From Pseudonocardiales bacterium (GTDB taxonomy: Bacteria > Actinomycetota > Actinomycetes > Mycobacteriales > Pseudonocardiaceae), in the NCBI GenBank assembly GCA_019247305.1, contig JAFAPC010000086.1, positions 62,001-126,000 of the forward strand: a stretch of DNA of 64,000 nt, read 5' to 3'. Position numbers and translations under genes: made by a program. The notes below the pieces were generated by a model. The model did no database searches. It worked only from the letters and a program-made list of their open reading frames with translations, and had not been told where the DNA came from. Below, in pieces: positions 36,686 to 45,647 of this stretch; within the stretch, counting starts at the first letter, position 1, and each line of letters begins with the position of its first letter.

Positions 36686-37523
36686 CCCCAGCGGCACCGA
36701 GTGCACTCACCGCGTCCTGCCGGGAACCTGGGTGGGCTACCAACTCGGTGAGCAACGCTGCTGCATCGGCGTCTGGTTGGCGCCGCAGCGGCGGCGCCAA
36801 CCATGTCCGTTCCCGCACCCGATCCTGCCGCCAGACACCCAAGCCCAGTGCGCCGCCTGTGCCATGGTCGATCCAGGCAAAATGCTCGCGCGCAACGCCA
36901 CCATGGACGACGGGCGCGACTACGCGCTCTATCTGGCCTGGTTCGGACCTGGTCTGACCAAGGTCGGGTTGACCGCCACCGAACGCGGCACCGACCGGCT
37001 CGCCGAACAAGGCGCGCTGGCCTTCACCTGGCTCGGCCGCGGCCGCCTGCCCGCCGTCCGCGCGGGCGAGCAACGCATCTCGGCAAGTGGCCTGGCGGCC
37101 GAGCGCCACCGGCGTCGGGCCAAGCTCGCCGCCTGGTGGCGACTTCCCGACCGCCACCAGCGCCAGCACGAGGTGCGCACCACCTACCAGCGGATCATCG
37201 GCACCGTGCCTTGGCCACCCGGATTAGGCCGCGAGGCGTGCGACGTGGTTGATCAGGCTGAGCTCTTCGGCCTCGACGCGCTTCCCCCCTCCTGCCAGGA
37301 GATCACTGCTCTGTCCAGCGGTGCAGTGCTCAGCGGAACGGTGCGCTGCACCATCGGGCGTGATGTGGTACTCGACACCCCAGATGGGCCGCTCTTGGCA
37401 GATACCCGGCTGCTAGCCGGATGGCTACTACAGCCCACCACCGCAGCACCCACCGGCCTAGAATTGCGTGCCTGCGACTACGCCCAGAGCAACGATGCGA
37501 CTGCCCAACCCTCCCTGTTCTGA
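36603..37523 (+). CDS. DUF2797 family protein
   Basis: A 306-residue protein with the DUF2797 pattern: RCCIGVWL near residue 59, then CPFPHP and CAAC Cys motifs (zinc-ribbon-like), a DYALYLAWFGPGLTKVGLTATERGTDRLAEQGALAF block resembling a GIY-YIG-type fold, and a basic AERHRRRAKL segment. DNA or nucleotide processing is possible but unproven. The ATG at 36603 follows AAAGG and lies inside the preceding gene, overlapping it by 83 bp; an in-frame GTG 6 nt later is an alternative. Fourth gene from the operon head by order, third structural gene. Confidence 0.72.
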   Translation: MSVSEQHSVWRATGLYWHNRTPGIGLVDPSGTECTHRVLPGTWVGYQLGEQRCCIGVWLAPQRRRQPCPFPHPILPPDTQAQCAACAMVDPGKMLARNATMDDGRDYALYLAWFGPGLTKVGLTATERGTDRLAEQGALAFTWLGRGRLPAVRAGEQRISASGLAAERHRRRAKLAAWWRLPDRHQRQHEVRTTYQRIIGTVPWPPGLGREACDVVDQAELFGLDALPPSCQEITALSSGAVLSGTVRCTIGRDVVLDTPDGPLLADTRLLAGWLLQPTTAAPTGLELRACDYAQSNDATAQPSLF

Positions 37524-38142
37524 GGCCACCAGCCGACACCCCGTGCTAGTGCTGGAAGGCATGCCCGGCGCGGGCAAGACCACTGCCGCGACCACCCTGG
37601 CCTCCGCAAACCATATTGTGATCAGTGAGTACACCACCCCAACAGGGGACGTTATCCCGATCGAGGCGCACCCAGCGGGCGATGACGACGCCGGACACCT
37701 CCACAACTGGCTACGCAAGCACCATCAAGTCCACGCCGTCCGCTGCCACGGCCCGGTGTTCTGCGACCGGGACTGGCTCTCGGCACTGGCCTACGCCTAC
37801 AGTGTCACCGACGGCGGTGATCTGCTCACCAGCAGGGCCGGCTGGGTCTCCGATTGCCTCCGCCGCAAGGACCTCACCCTCGCCAGCACCTACGTAGTAT
37901 TCCAACTCGACCCGAAGGTCAGTCTCCACCGCCGCGTGGGCCGGCTCACACCAGGTCACCCGTGGAGCAGCCTGCCCGGCCTGGTCCGCCTCGCCGCGTT
38001 CTACACCGACCCCATTGAGGCGCTGGCCCCAGTGCACCCGGATCTGGCCGCCCGCCTGCGCACCGCCACCTGGCATCCGTTGCGCGACGACTCCCTCGAT
38101 CGCACCCTCCAGTTCCTCCGCGATCTGGCCCATCACCCATGA
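37495..38142 (+). CDS. P-loop kinase (thymidylate kinase-like fold)
   Basis: A 215-residue P-loop NTPase. Walker A is GMPGAGKTT near residue 20; the rest (CDRDWLSALAYAY, a basic RRKDL and VVFQLDPKVSLHRRVGR with the LID-like Arg residues) looks like a nucleoside or nucleotide kinase of the dTMP-kinase/deoxynucleoside-kinase type. ATG at 37495 lies inside the end of the DUF2797 gene. The stop overlaps the next ATG (ATGA). A small-molecule phosphorylation step in the cluster is a reasonable guess; the substrate is unknown. Confidence 0.65.
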   Translation: MRLPNPPCSEATSRHPVLVLEGMPGAGKTTAATTLASANHIVISEYTTPTGDVIPIEAHPAGDDDAGHLHNWLRKHHQVHAVRCHGPVFCDRDWLSALAYAYSVTDGGDLLTSRAGWVSDCLRRKDLTLASTYVVFQLDPKVSLHRRVGRLTPGHPWSSLPGLVRLAAFYTDPIEALAPVHPDLAARLRTATWHPLRDDSLDRTLQFLRDLAHHP

Positions 38143-39863
38143 TTGGACGCCGGCAGCCGACCGTGGTGGTGACCTTGCACGATGGCTTTTACGGCTGCGG
38201 TACCGGAGCTGGCCGCTCCAACCGTGCACTCCTGACAAGCCTCGCCGGTCTCCTCCCCAACGGGGTACGGCTGGTTGTATTCCCGGTTTACCTTGATCCC
38301 ACCAGCCCCGAATACGGCCCGACGTGGCACGCCGAGACCACGACGCTGCTCGCGCACGTCGATTCGGCAGTGCATCCGGTGGACAACGGCACGGCAGGCC
38401 AAGTCCGGTTCGGTGGCCTGGACTGCTTTCGGCACCTCGTCCGCCACACCGCCGACATTCTCACCCGCTGCGTGCTTCCGGACGCCGACCCCGTGCTGAT
38501 CCTGGCCGTGGACACCCCGTTCCTCGGGCTCGCGCCGCTCTTGCCGAGCCATACCGTGCCGAACCTAGTGCTGGTGCCACGTTCCACCGCGCGCATCCAC
38601 TCACCGGCCGACCGGAAACGGATCGCCTGGGAGTCCCATGGGCTGCGCACTGCGGCCGAGCACGGCGGGCGGATCGCCGCGATCTCCTCGTACCTGGGTG
38701 CCCACCTGAACGTCAGCTACCAGATACCCAGCCACGCCCTAGTCGAACTGCCCAACGGCCTGAGCCCGGCCGACTGGCAGCTCACCGCACCCGATGAGGC
38801 GACACTGCCAGCCCCGGCACGGGACGGATTCTTGCTCGCGATGGGCCGCGCCCAGCCCTACAAAGGCTTCGACGACCTCGCCCTCCTGCACCAGCAGGAT
38901 GTAGCGGTACCGCACCTGGTGCTGGCCGCCGTCACGGACAACCCCGATCCGTCCAGCTACCAGCAGCACCTAGCCATGAAGATCACAAGACTCGGACTGA
39001 GTGCCACGCTGCTGATCCGGTTCCGCCCTGACGTCCGCCGTCTGCTCAAACACCCAGCGTTACGTGGCGTCGTGGTACCCTCGCGGGCCGAGCCGTTCGG
39101 GCGCGTCCCGATCGAGGCCTACGCCGCCGGAGCCACCCCGGTGATCGCCACCACCGCAGGCGGCCTCACTGAGCAAGTCATCGACGGGTGCACCGGATTT
39201 ACCGCTGCACCCGAAGATCCCGTCAGTCTGGCTGCTGCCTTGCTGCGCGCACTCACCCTTACTTCCGCCGAACAGCACCGGATTCGGGAGGAAGCGCGGC
39301 AATTCGCCGCCAGCCGATATGACTACCCCCATACCGTCAACTTGTTCCTGAAACAGGTTGCTCCGTGGCTTGATCGACAACTTGACGGTGATCAGCAGCT
39401 CACCAGGAGGAGAGCACCCATGCGCTACCGGGCCTGTATCGATGTCCACTTGATCCTGCGCCGTGGCGAGCAGATCCTGCTGGGCCAGCGGCAGAACACC
39501 GGCTTCGCCGATGGCAGCTGGCACCTGCCCAGCGGTCATACCGAGGACGGCGAGTCAGCGACGACAGCCTTGATCCGGGAAGCCAGCGAAGAGATCAGCG
39601 TGGACCTCGATCCCGCCGAAGTCCGGTTCGTGCACCTTATGCACCACCGCACCGACTCCGGCCGCCTCGCCCTGTTCTTCGAGGCGACCCGCTGGGACGG
39701 CGAACCGGACAACCGTGAACCGGACAAATGCGCCCGCTGGGACTGGTTCACCCTGACCGACCTGCCCACCGACATGATCCCGTACACCGCGCAAGCCCTA
39801 ACCCACTACACCAAAGGCGAGGTCTATGCCGAGCGCAACTGGCCTAGCCCGTCCGGTTTGTGA
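38139..39863 (+). CDS. Glycosyltransferase (GT4-like) fused to a Nudix hydrolase
   Basis: Residues 1-425 form a GT-B glycosyltransferase: an N-terminal DGFYGCGTGAGRSNRALL loop, a central AMGRAQPYKGFDDL, and the E-x7-E nucleotide-sugar motif EPFGRVPIEAYAAGATPVIA. From residue 428 (ATG 39420) a 147-aa Nudix domain follows, with the box G-x5-E-x7-REASEEISV (last Gly replaced by Ser). AGGAGGAG lies 7 nt before that internal ATG, so the Nudix part can probably also be made alone; the fusion looks like two genes joined by loss of a stop. It is the last gene of the operon, ending at a strong hairpin. Confidence 0.82.
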   Translation: MIGRRQPTVVVTLHDGFYGCGTGAGRSNRALLTSLAGLLPNGVRLVVFPVYLDPTSPEYGPTWHAETTTLLAHVDSAVHPVDNGTAGQVRFGGLDCFRHLVRHTADILTRCVLPDADPVLILAVDTPFLGLAPLLPSHTVPNLVLVPRSTARIHSPADRKRIAWESHGLRTAAEHGGRIAAISSYLGAHLNVSYQIPSHALVELPNGLSPADWQLTAPDEATLPAPARDGFLLAMGRAQPYKGFDDLALLHQQDVAVPHLVLAAVTDNPDPSSYQQHLAMKITRLGLSATLLIRFRPDVRRLLKHPALRGVVVPSRAEPFGRVPIEAYAAGATPVIATTAGGLTEQVIDGCTGFTAAPEDPVSLAAALLRALTLTSAEQHRIREEARQFAASRYDYPHTVNLFLKQVAPWLDRQLDGDQQLTRRRAPMRYRACIDVHLILRRGEQILLGQRQNTGFADGSWHLPSGHTEDGESATTALIREASEEISVDLDPAEVRFVHLMHHRTDSGRLALFFEATRWDGEPDNREPDKCARWDWFTLTDLPTDMIPYTAQALTHYTKGEVYAERNWPSPSGL

Positions 39864-39875
39864 CCAGCCCGGCTG

Positions 39876-39939
39876 CTCCCGAGCTCGACAGCAGGGCTGT
39901 CCGAGATGATCGAAACAGCGCTACTGTCGAACTCGGGAG
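39876..39939. terminator. Hairpin terminator between convergent Nudix fusion and rho
   Basis: Arms ctcccgagctcgacag (39876-39891) and ctgtcgaactcgggag (39924-39939) pair over 16 bp with one mismatch, around a 32-nt loop that can fold further. The two flanking genes converge here, so it can serve both strands. Confidence 0.7.
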
Positions 39940-39990
39940 GCTGGGGGCAGCCGGGATTCGGCTGCCCGGCCCCGCCCGAACAATCGGGAG

Positions 39991-41943
39991 TTAGTCGCTG
40001 CCGTTGCCGGCGGCGGACTTCGAGACCTGCATCAGGAACTCGATGTTGGTCCGGGTCTTGCGCAGGCGGTCGAGCACCAGATCGATCGCCTGCTGGGACT
40101 CCAGCCCAGAGAGCACTCGCCGCAGCTTGTGGTGGATGGCCAGCTCATCCGGGGACAGCAGCAATTCCTCCTTGCGGGTACTGGAGGGGTTGATATCGAT
40201 GGCCGGGAAGATTCGCTTGTCAGCGATCTTGCGGTCGAGCTTGAGCTCGGCGTTGCCAGTTCCCTTGAACTCCTCGAAGATCACGGTGTCCATCGTCGAC
40301 CCGGTTTCCACCAGCGCGGTGGCGAAGATGGTCAGCGAGCCACCATCCTCGATGTTGCGGGCCGCGCCCAGGAACCGCTTCGGCGGGTAGAGCGCAGTGG
40401 AGTCCACCCCACCGGACAGGATCCGGCCGGAGGCCGGTGCTGCCAAGTTGTAGGCCCGGCCCAGCCGGGTGAGGGAGTCCAGCAGCACGACCACGTCGTG
40501 ACCCATCTCGACCAGCCGCTTGGCCCGTTCGATGGCCAGCTCGGAGATCGTGGTGTGATCCGACGGCGGCCGGTCGAAGGTCGAGGCGATGACCTCGCCC
40601 TTCACGGAACGCTGCATGTCGGTGACCTCCTCCGGCCGCTCGTCGACGAGTACGACCATGAGGTGGCATTCCGGGTTGTTCTTCGTGATCGCATTGGCGA
40701 TCGCCTGCAGGATCATCGTCTTGCCCGCCTTGGGCGGCGAGACAATGAGCGCCCGCTGCCCCTTGCCGATCGGCATGATCAAGTCGATGACCCGGGTGGT
40801 CATCACACCCTGCTCGGTCTCCAGCCGCAACCGTTCGTTGGGGTACAGCGGGGTGAGCTTGGTGAACTCCGGACGCGCTCTGGCCTGCTCAATGTCCAGC
40901 CCGTTGATGCTGTCGACCCGCACCAGCGGGTTGAACTTCTGTCGCTGCTGCTCGCTGTCGCGCGGCTGACGCACCGCTCCGGTGATCGCGTCACCTCGGC
41001 GCAGCCCGTACTTGCGGACCAGCGCCAGTGACACGTACACATCGTTCGGCCCGGAGAGGTAGCCCGAGGTACGGACAAACGCGTAATTGTCCAGCACATC
41101 GAGGATCCCCGCGACGGGCAGCAACACGTCGTCCTCGCGGACTTCCAGCTCACCGCCGTCCCGACGGTCGCTGCCGCGGTCACTGCGGCTGCGGCGGTTG
41201 CGGTCGCGGTCGCGGAAGCGCCGGCCCCGCCGGCGGCCGGCATCGTCGTCCTCCTCACGGAGATTAGGCTGCCCAGCCGCGTTCTGACTGCCATTCTGGG
41301 TGACCGGGGCTTGATCACCCTGAGTCTGATCGCTCTGCGAGCGAGGTGCCTCACCGCCGCGGATCGGACGTCGCCGCCGGTTGCGGGACCGGTCCAGACC
41401 GTCGGTGTCCCCCTCAGGCTGGTCCCGATCTGACTGGTCCCGATCCTGCTGGTCCCAGTCTGGCTGGTCCTGATCCTGCTGAGCCGGCGGCAGCGGCTCA
41501 ACGCGACCCGGATCGGCCACGGCGGCGCTCTGCTGCCCGGTTGCTGGGGGCTGCCCGGTTACTGGGAGCTGCTCAGGTACTGGGAGCCGCTCAGCTACTG
41601 GAACCCTCGTCTGGGCATCTGTTCGAGCCCCCGCTTGAGGGTTGGCTCCATCCAACGGGAGCTGCTCCGAGGTGGCACGCCGCTGCCCACGAGCGGGGCC
41701 CTCCCGTTCCTTGATAGCGGCGATCAAATCGTTCTTGCGCATCCCGGAGATATGGGGGATGCCCATCTGGCCGGCCAGCTTGCGCAGATCGGCCATCACC
41801 ATTCCAGACAACCCGCCGCTACGACGACGCAATGCCGTCCCGTTGTCCGAAGACGACACGGACGTCTTCGTTCGGTCGGCCGTGGGCTGGTCCGGAGATG
41901 CCGCAGCGGAAACATCACTGCCCAACAGGTTGATATCGCTCAC
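39991..41943 (-). CDS. rho: Transcription termination factor Rho
   Basis: A hexameric RNA helicase that ends transcription. The N-terminal Rho_N helices (MADLRKLAGQMGIPHISGMRKNDLIAAIKE) are followed by a roughly 180-residue low-complexity insertion, first Gln/Pro/Asp-rich, then Arg-rich (RRRGRRFRDRDRNRRSR), typical of actinobacteria. The RNA-binding fold and ATPase core follow (Walker A SPPKAGKT, VVLLDSLTRLGRAYN). It has 650 residues from GTG 41943, preceded by GGAAGGA. It follows thrB across about 205 bp that carry no gene and form the rho leader. Confidence 0.97.
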   Translation of the reverse strand: MSDINLLGSDVSAAASPDQPTADRTKTSVSSSDNGTALRRRSGGLSGMVMADLRKLAGQMGIPHISGMRKNDLIAAIKEREGPARGQRRATSEQLPLDGANPQAGARTDAQTRVPVAERLPVPEQLPVTGQPPATGQQSAAVADPGRVEPLPPAQQDQDQPDWDQQDRDQSDRDQPEGDTDGLDRSRNRRRRPIRGGEAPRSQSDQTQGDQAPVTQNGSQNAAGQPNLREEDDDAGRRRGRRFRDRDRNRRSRSDRGSDRRDGGELEVREDDVLLPVAGILDVLDNYAFVRTSGYLSGPNDVYVSLALVRKYGLRRGDAITGAVRQPRDSEQQRQKFNPLVRVDSINGLDIEQARARPEFTKLTPLYPNERLRLETEQGVMTTRVIDLIMPIGKGQRALIVSPPKAGKTMILQAIANAITKNNPECHLMVVLVDERPEEVTDMQRSVKGEVIASTFDRPPSDHTTISELAIERAKRLVEMGHDVVVLLDSLTRLGRAYNLAAPASGRILSGGVDSTALYPPKRFLGAARNIEDGGSLTIFATALVETGSTMDTVIFEEFKGTGNAELKLDRKIADKRIFPAIDINPSSTRKEELLLSPDELAIHHKLRRVLSGLESQQAIDLVLDRLRKTRTNIEFLMQVSKSAAGNGSD

Positions 41944-42148
41944 ACAGGTCCTTCCTAACCGACCCGAGACGCAGCTCAGGCCAGCCTGTTCGCCGTCCGA
42001 CGGTATGCGGGCGGCGCCTGATCCGGTGCGGGAGGCTCGCGTACCCACAAGCTATTCGGTGTTGAGCCGACCGGCACGGGACATGTTCAGCTGTGGCCAG
42101 GGTCTGGGTGCCAGCCTTCCCGCTACCACGGAACCGGAAAACGGGAGA

Positions 42149-43180
42149 TCAGTCGTCCGGGTGAGAGGGCCCCGAACGCGGCACCGGCGCCCGTGCACAC
42201 GGTGTCTGAACTCCCCTGAGAGTATCGCCTCGGGCATCATCGCGGCAACCACTGACCCGCGGATGGGTGGATCGCGCCCGCTCAGCACCATCTCCACCGC
42301 CGCGAACGATGACAGTGGCACCGCTGCGAGCGACGTCGAGTCGATATCGGGTAAAGCCGGTAGCTTCCCCCAAGGGCGGTAACCCGCCGCTGGCCGGCAA
42401 CGCGAGCACCGTCGGCCCGGCACCCGATACCGCGGCGGGTACCCCGGCCGCACGCAACGCGTCCACCAACCGCCCCGTCGCCGGATAGGCGCTACGCCGG
42501 TAGGGCTGGTGCAGCCGATCCTCAGTGGCGGCCAGCAGCAACTGCGGGGCCGCTGTCAACGCGTGGACGAGCAGCGCGGCCCGCCCAGCGGTGAATGCCG
42601 CATCGGCGTGGGGCACTCCGGCAGGCAGCAGGGCACGAGTGATCTTGGTGACGGAGGTACCCTCCGGCACCAGCAGCACCGGTGCCAGATCCGGGTGGGG
42701 CTCCACGCGAATGGCCTGGAAGGACTGCTCGTCCCTCCAGGAGATCACCAGGCCGCCCAGCAGGCTGGCGCCGACATTGTCGGCATGCCCGTCGAACCCA
42801 GCCGCAAGGTCCAACGCAGCCTCGTCCGGTTCTCTTCCCGCAAGCGCATAACCGGCCAGCACTCCGGCGACCGCGGCCGCCGCTGAGGAGCCCAGTCCCC
42901 GAGCGTGCGGGATGGTGTTGTGACACCGCAGCACCAGACCATCAAGCCGGTGGTCGAGCCGTCGGCACGCTGCCCGCAGCGCCCGAACCACCAGGTGATC
43001 TTCGTCGGTCGGCACCTGCCCGGCGCCCTCACCGCGCACCTCGACTCGCAGGCCGGACGCCACCGGCGTCACCTCGACCTCGTCATACAGCGCCAGCGCC
43101 AGACCGAGCGCATCGAAGCCCGGTCCAAGATTGGCGCTGGACGCGGGTACCCGGACCCGCAGCGCCGGGACAGTCACCAC
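42149..43180 (-). CDS. thrB: Homoserine kinase
   Basis: A GHMP-family kinase phosphorylating homoserine for threonine synthesis. The N-terminal VRVPASSANLGPGFDALGLAL and the ATP loop PHARGLGSSAAAAVAG (residue about 90-105) are diagnostic, as is the C-terminal VSGAGPTVLAL. The last 45 or so residues (ERARSTHPRVSGCRDD onward) extend beyond the family core and are rich in Arg, Cys and Pro; they probably read through into former intergenic DNA. Its GTG overlaps the thrC stop by 1 nt. Confidence 0.94.
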   Translation of the reverse strand: MVTVPALRVRVPASSANLGPGFDALGLALALYDEVEVTPVASGLRVEVRGEGAGQVPTDEDHLVVRALRAACRRLDHRLDGLVLRCHNTIPHARGLGSSAAAAVAGVLAGYALAGREPDEAALDLAAGFDGHADNVGASLLGGLVISWRDEQSFQAIRVEPHPDLAPVLLVPEGTSVTKITRALLPAGVPHADAAFTAGRAALLVHALTAAPQLLLAATEDRLHQPYRRSAYPATGRLVDALRAAGVPAAVSGAGPTVLALPASGGLPPLGEATGFTRYRLDVARSGATVIVRGGGDGAERARSTHPRVSGCRDDARGDTLRGVQTPCARAPVPRSGPSHPDD

Positions 43181-44268
43181 TAAAGATCCAGAGCGGCCGC
43201 GACGGCGGCCGGGGCGACGGGGGTGGGCTCGGGCTCGGGAATGCCGCGCAGCGCGGTCGTGGGGTCCTTGAGCCCATGCCCGGTGACCGTGCAGACCACC
43301 AGGGAACCGCGAGGCAGCCGACCATCGCTCACGACCAGCAACAGTCCCGCTACGGCGGTGGCCGAGGACGGTTCCACAAATACCCCTTCCTGCCTAGCCA
43401 GCAACCGGTACGCGGCGAGGATCTGCTCGTCAGTGACCGCCTCGAACAGCCCCCCGGACTCCTCCCGGGCCCGCATCGCCCCATCCCAGGACGCCGGGTT
43501 GCCGACCCGGATCGCGGTCGCGAGGGTGTCCGGCTCCAGCACCGGCGCGCCGTGCACCAGGGGCGCGGCCCCAGCGGCCTGAAAGCCGAACATCCTCGGC
43601 CGGCCAGGCACCAACCCGTCAGCGTAGTACTCGGTGTAGCCCATCCAGTAGGCAGTGATGTTGCCGGCGTTGCCGACCGGTAGGCAGTGGACGTCCGGGG
43701 CTCGCCCCAGCACATCGCAGACCTCGAATGCAGCGCTTTTCTGCCCTTGCAACCGAACGGGGTTCACCGAGTTCACCAGTGCGGTCACCGGGTAGTCGAT
43801 GGCTGTCTTGCGGGCCAGTTCCAGGCAGTCGTCGAAGTTGCCGTCCACAGCCAGGATCCGCGCGCCGTAGGCGGTCGCCTGGGCGAGCTTACCCAACGCG
43901 ATCTTGCCTCGGGGCACCAGCACGGCGCTGGGAATTCCGGCCCGGGCCGCGTAGGCGGCAGCGGAGGCGGCGGTGTTGCCGGTGGAGGCGCACAACACCG
44001 CCTCCGCGCCGCGGGCTAGCGCTTGCGTCACCGCCAACGTCATCCCGCGGTCCTTGAAAGAGCCGGTAGGGTTGGCGCCTTCGACCTTGAGGAGCACCTC
44101 ACACCCAGTACGCTGGGACAGCGCGGGAGCGGGCACCAGCGGAGTGCCGCCTTCCTGCAACGTCACCACCCGGCAACCCGGACCGACCTGGATCCGGTCC
44201 GGGTAAGCTTCGATCACCCCAGGCCAGGGTCGACGCGCCGCTAGCGGCGACGCGGGTGTCATGATCAC
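43180..44268 (-). CDS. thrC: Threonine synthase
   Basis: A PLP enzyme converting O-phosphohomoserine to threonine. The PLP lysine lies in [11 protein letters not shown] (residue about 72), the phosphate-binding loop in [12 protein letters not shown], and [19 protein letters not shown] is present. About 362 residues, the short bacterial type. GTG at 44268 overlaps the hom stop (GTGA). Together with hom and thrB it completes homoserine-to-threonine synthesis in one leftward operon. Confidence 0.96.
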   Translation of the reverse strand: MIMTPASPLAARRPWPGVIEAYPDRIQVGPGCRVVTLQEGGTPLVPAPALSQRTGCEVLLKVEGANPTGSFKDRGMTLAVTQALARGAEAVLCASTGNTAASAAAYAARAGIPSAVLVPRGKIALGKLAQATAYGARILAVDGNFDDCLELARKTAIDYPVTALVNSVNPVRLQGQKSAAFEVCDVLGRAPDVHCLPVGNAGNITAYWMGYTEYYADGLVPGRPRMFGFQAAGAAPLVHGAPVLEPDTLATAIRVGNPASWDGAMRAREESGGLFEAVTDEQILAAYRLLARQEGVFVEPSSATAVAGLLLVVSDGRLPRGSLVVCTVTGHGLKDPTTALRGIPEPEPTPVAPAAVAAALDL

Positions 44269-45647
44269 TTGACCTCACCCTCCACCCGCATCACGCTGAC
44301 CACGTCGCGGACCACGTCCAGACCGGCCAGCTTGTCCACTGTGGAGCGCAGTGCGGCGTCCGGCGCTAAGTGCGTGACGATCACTAGATTCGCTCCGGCG
44401 CCGGCTGGCCCCGCGTTACTGGGCCCCGCGTTACTGGGCCCCGCGTTACTGGGCAGCGCCTGATCCAGGGCGCGGCCGGTCTGGCGCACCACCATAATGG
44501 ACACCTCGTGCTCGGCGAACACCTGCGCTACCTGGGCCAGCACCCCGGGACGGTCGAGGACCTCAAGACTGAGGTGGTAGCTGGTAAGGGTGTCGCCCAT
44601 CGGGCGGATCGGCAGGTCCGCGTAGGCGGACTCGCGCGGCCCGTAGCCGCCGGCCACCCGGTTTCGGGCGACGGCCACCAAGTCCCCGAGCACCGCACTG
44701 GCCGTCGGCGGCCCACCGGCGCCTTGGCCGTAGAACATCAGCGCTCCGGCGGCGTCCGCCTCAACGAACACCGCATTGTAGGCCTCACCCACCGTGGCCA
44801 GCGGGTGTGAACGAGGGATCATCGCAGGGTATACCCGGGCCGAAACCCCTTCAGTGCCGGCGGAGTCGGCCACCCGCTCACAGATCGCCAGCAGCTTCAC
44901 CGTGCGACCGAGCTCCCGGGCCGCGAGGATGTCGGCGGCAGACACCTCCGCGATGCCCTCCCGGTAGACGTCGGCACTGGTCACTCGAGTGTGGAAGGCC
45001 AGTGACGCCAAGATGGCGGCCTTGGCGGCAGCATCGTAGCCCTCTACGTCGGCGGTCGGGTCGGCCTCGGCGTAGCCCAGCCGGCTGACCTCCGCCAGGG
45101 TCTCGCCGTAGCCGGCCCCGGAGGAATCCATCGCCGAGAGGATGAAGTTGGTCGTGCCATTGACGATGCCGGTAACGCGGGTAATCCGATCCCCGGCCAG
45201 CGATTCCCGCAGCGGGCGCAGCAGCGGGATCGCCCCGGCGACCGCCGCCTCGAAGTACAAGTCAGCACCGGTGGCGTCAGCCGCGGCGTACAACTCGGGT
45301 CCGCACTCAGCGAGCAGCGCCTTATTGGCGGTGACCACCCCCCGCCCGGCGCGCAGCGCGGCCAGCAGCAGGGACCGGGCCGGCTCGACGCCACCGATCA
45401 CCTCGATGACGACGTCCACGCCATCCCGGTTGATCAGCTCGACGGTGTCGGTGGTGAGCAGTTCCGCGGGTACCTCAGGATGCCGCTGCGGACGGCGCAC
45501 CGCGACCCCGACCAGCCGCACCGCCACCCCGACCCGCGCGGCGAGCTCGCCCGACTGCTCAGTGAGCAGCCGCAGCACCTCACGGCCGACGGTGCCGCAG
45601 CCCAACAGTGCCACCCCGATGGGGGCGACCCGGACAGGTCTGCTCAC
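44265..45647 (-). CDS. hom: Homoserine dehydrogenase
   Basis: Reduces aspartate semialdehyde to homoserine. N-terminal NAD(P) fold: [17 protein letters not shown]; the [16 protein letters not shown] and [25 protein letters not shown] motifs contain the catalytic Lys and substrate residues. A C-terminal ACT domain ([32 protein letters not shown]) permits threonine feedback. Within the ACT domain an SNAGP pentapeptide occurs three times, encoded by three perfect 15-bp repeats. The start GTG overlaps the lysA stop (GTGA). Confidence 0.96.
   Translation of the reverse strand: MSRPVRVAPIGVALLGCGTVGREVLRLLTEQSGELAARVGVAVRLVGVAVRRPQRHPEVPAELLTTDTVELINRDGVDVVIEVIGGVEPARSLLLAALRAGRGVVTANKALLAECGPELYAAADATGADLYFEAAVAGAIPLLRPLRESLAGDRITRVTGIVNGTTNFILSAMDSSGAGYGETLAEVSRLGYAEADPTADVEGYDAAAKAAILASLAFHTRVTSADVYREGIAEVSAADILAARELGRTVKLLAICERVADSAGTEGVSARVYPAMIPRSHPLATVGEAYNAVFVEADAAGALMFYGQGAGGPPTASAVLGDLVAVARNRVAGGYGPRESAYADLPIRPMGDTLTSYHLSLEVLDRPGVLAQVAQVFAEHEVSIMVVRQTGRALDQALPSNAGPSNAGPSNAGPAGAGANLVIVTHLAPDAALRSTVDKLAGLDVVRDVVSVMRVEGEVK
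44407..44451. repeat. Three perfect 15-bp tandem repeats inside hom
   Basis: The unit ggccccgcgttactg is present three times without change, adding in-frame SNAGP repeats to a loop of the ACT domain. Perfect units in a coding loop are prone to slippage in multiples of five residues. Confidence 0.95.

Noticed and set aside
42149-42290. C-terminal extension of thrB as a separate functional domain
   Set aside because: The tail is Arg/Pro/Cys-rich without motif and looks like read-through of former intergenic DNA; not reported as a finding.
44407-44451. Possible CRISPR array
   Set aside because: Three contiguous 15-bp units without spacers inside hom; no repeat-spacer array was seen anywhere in the window.
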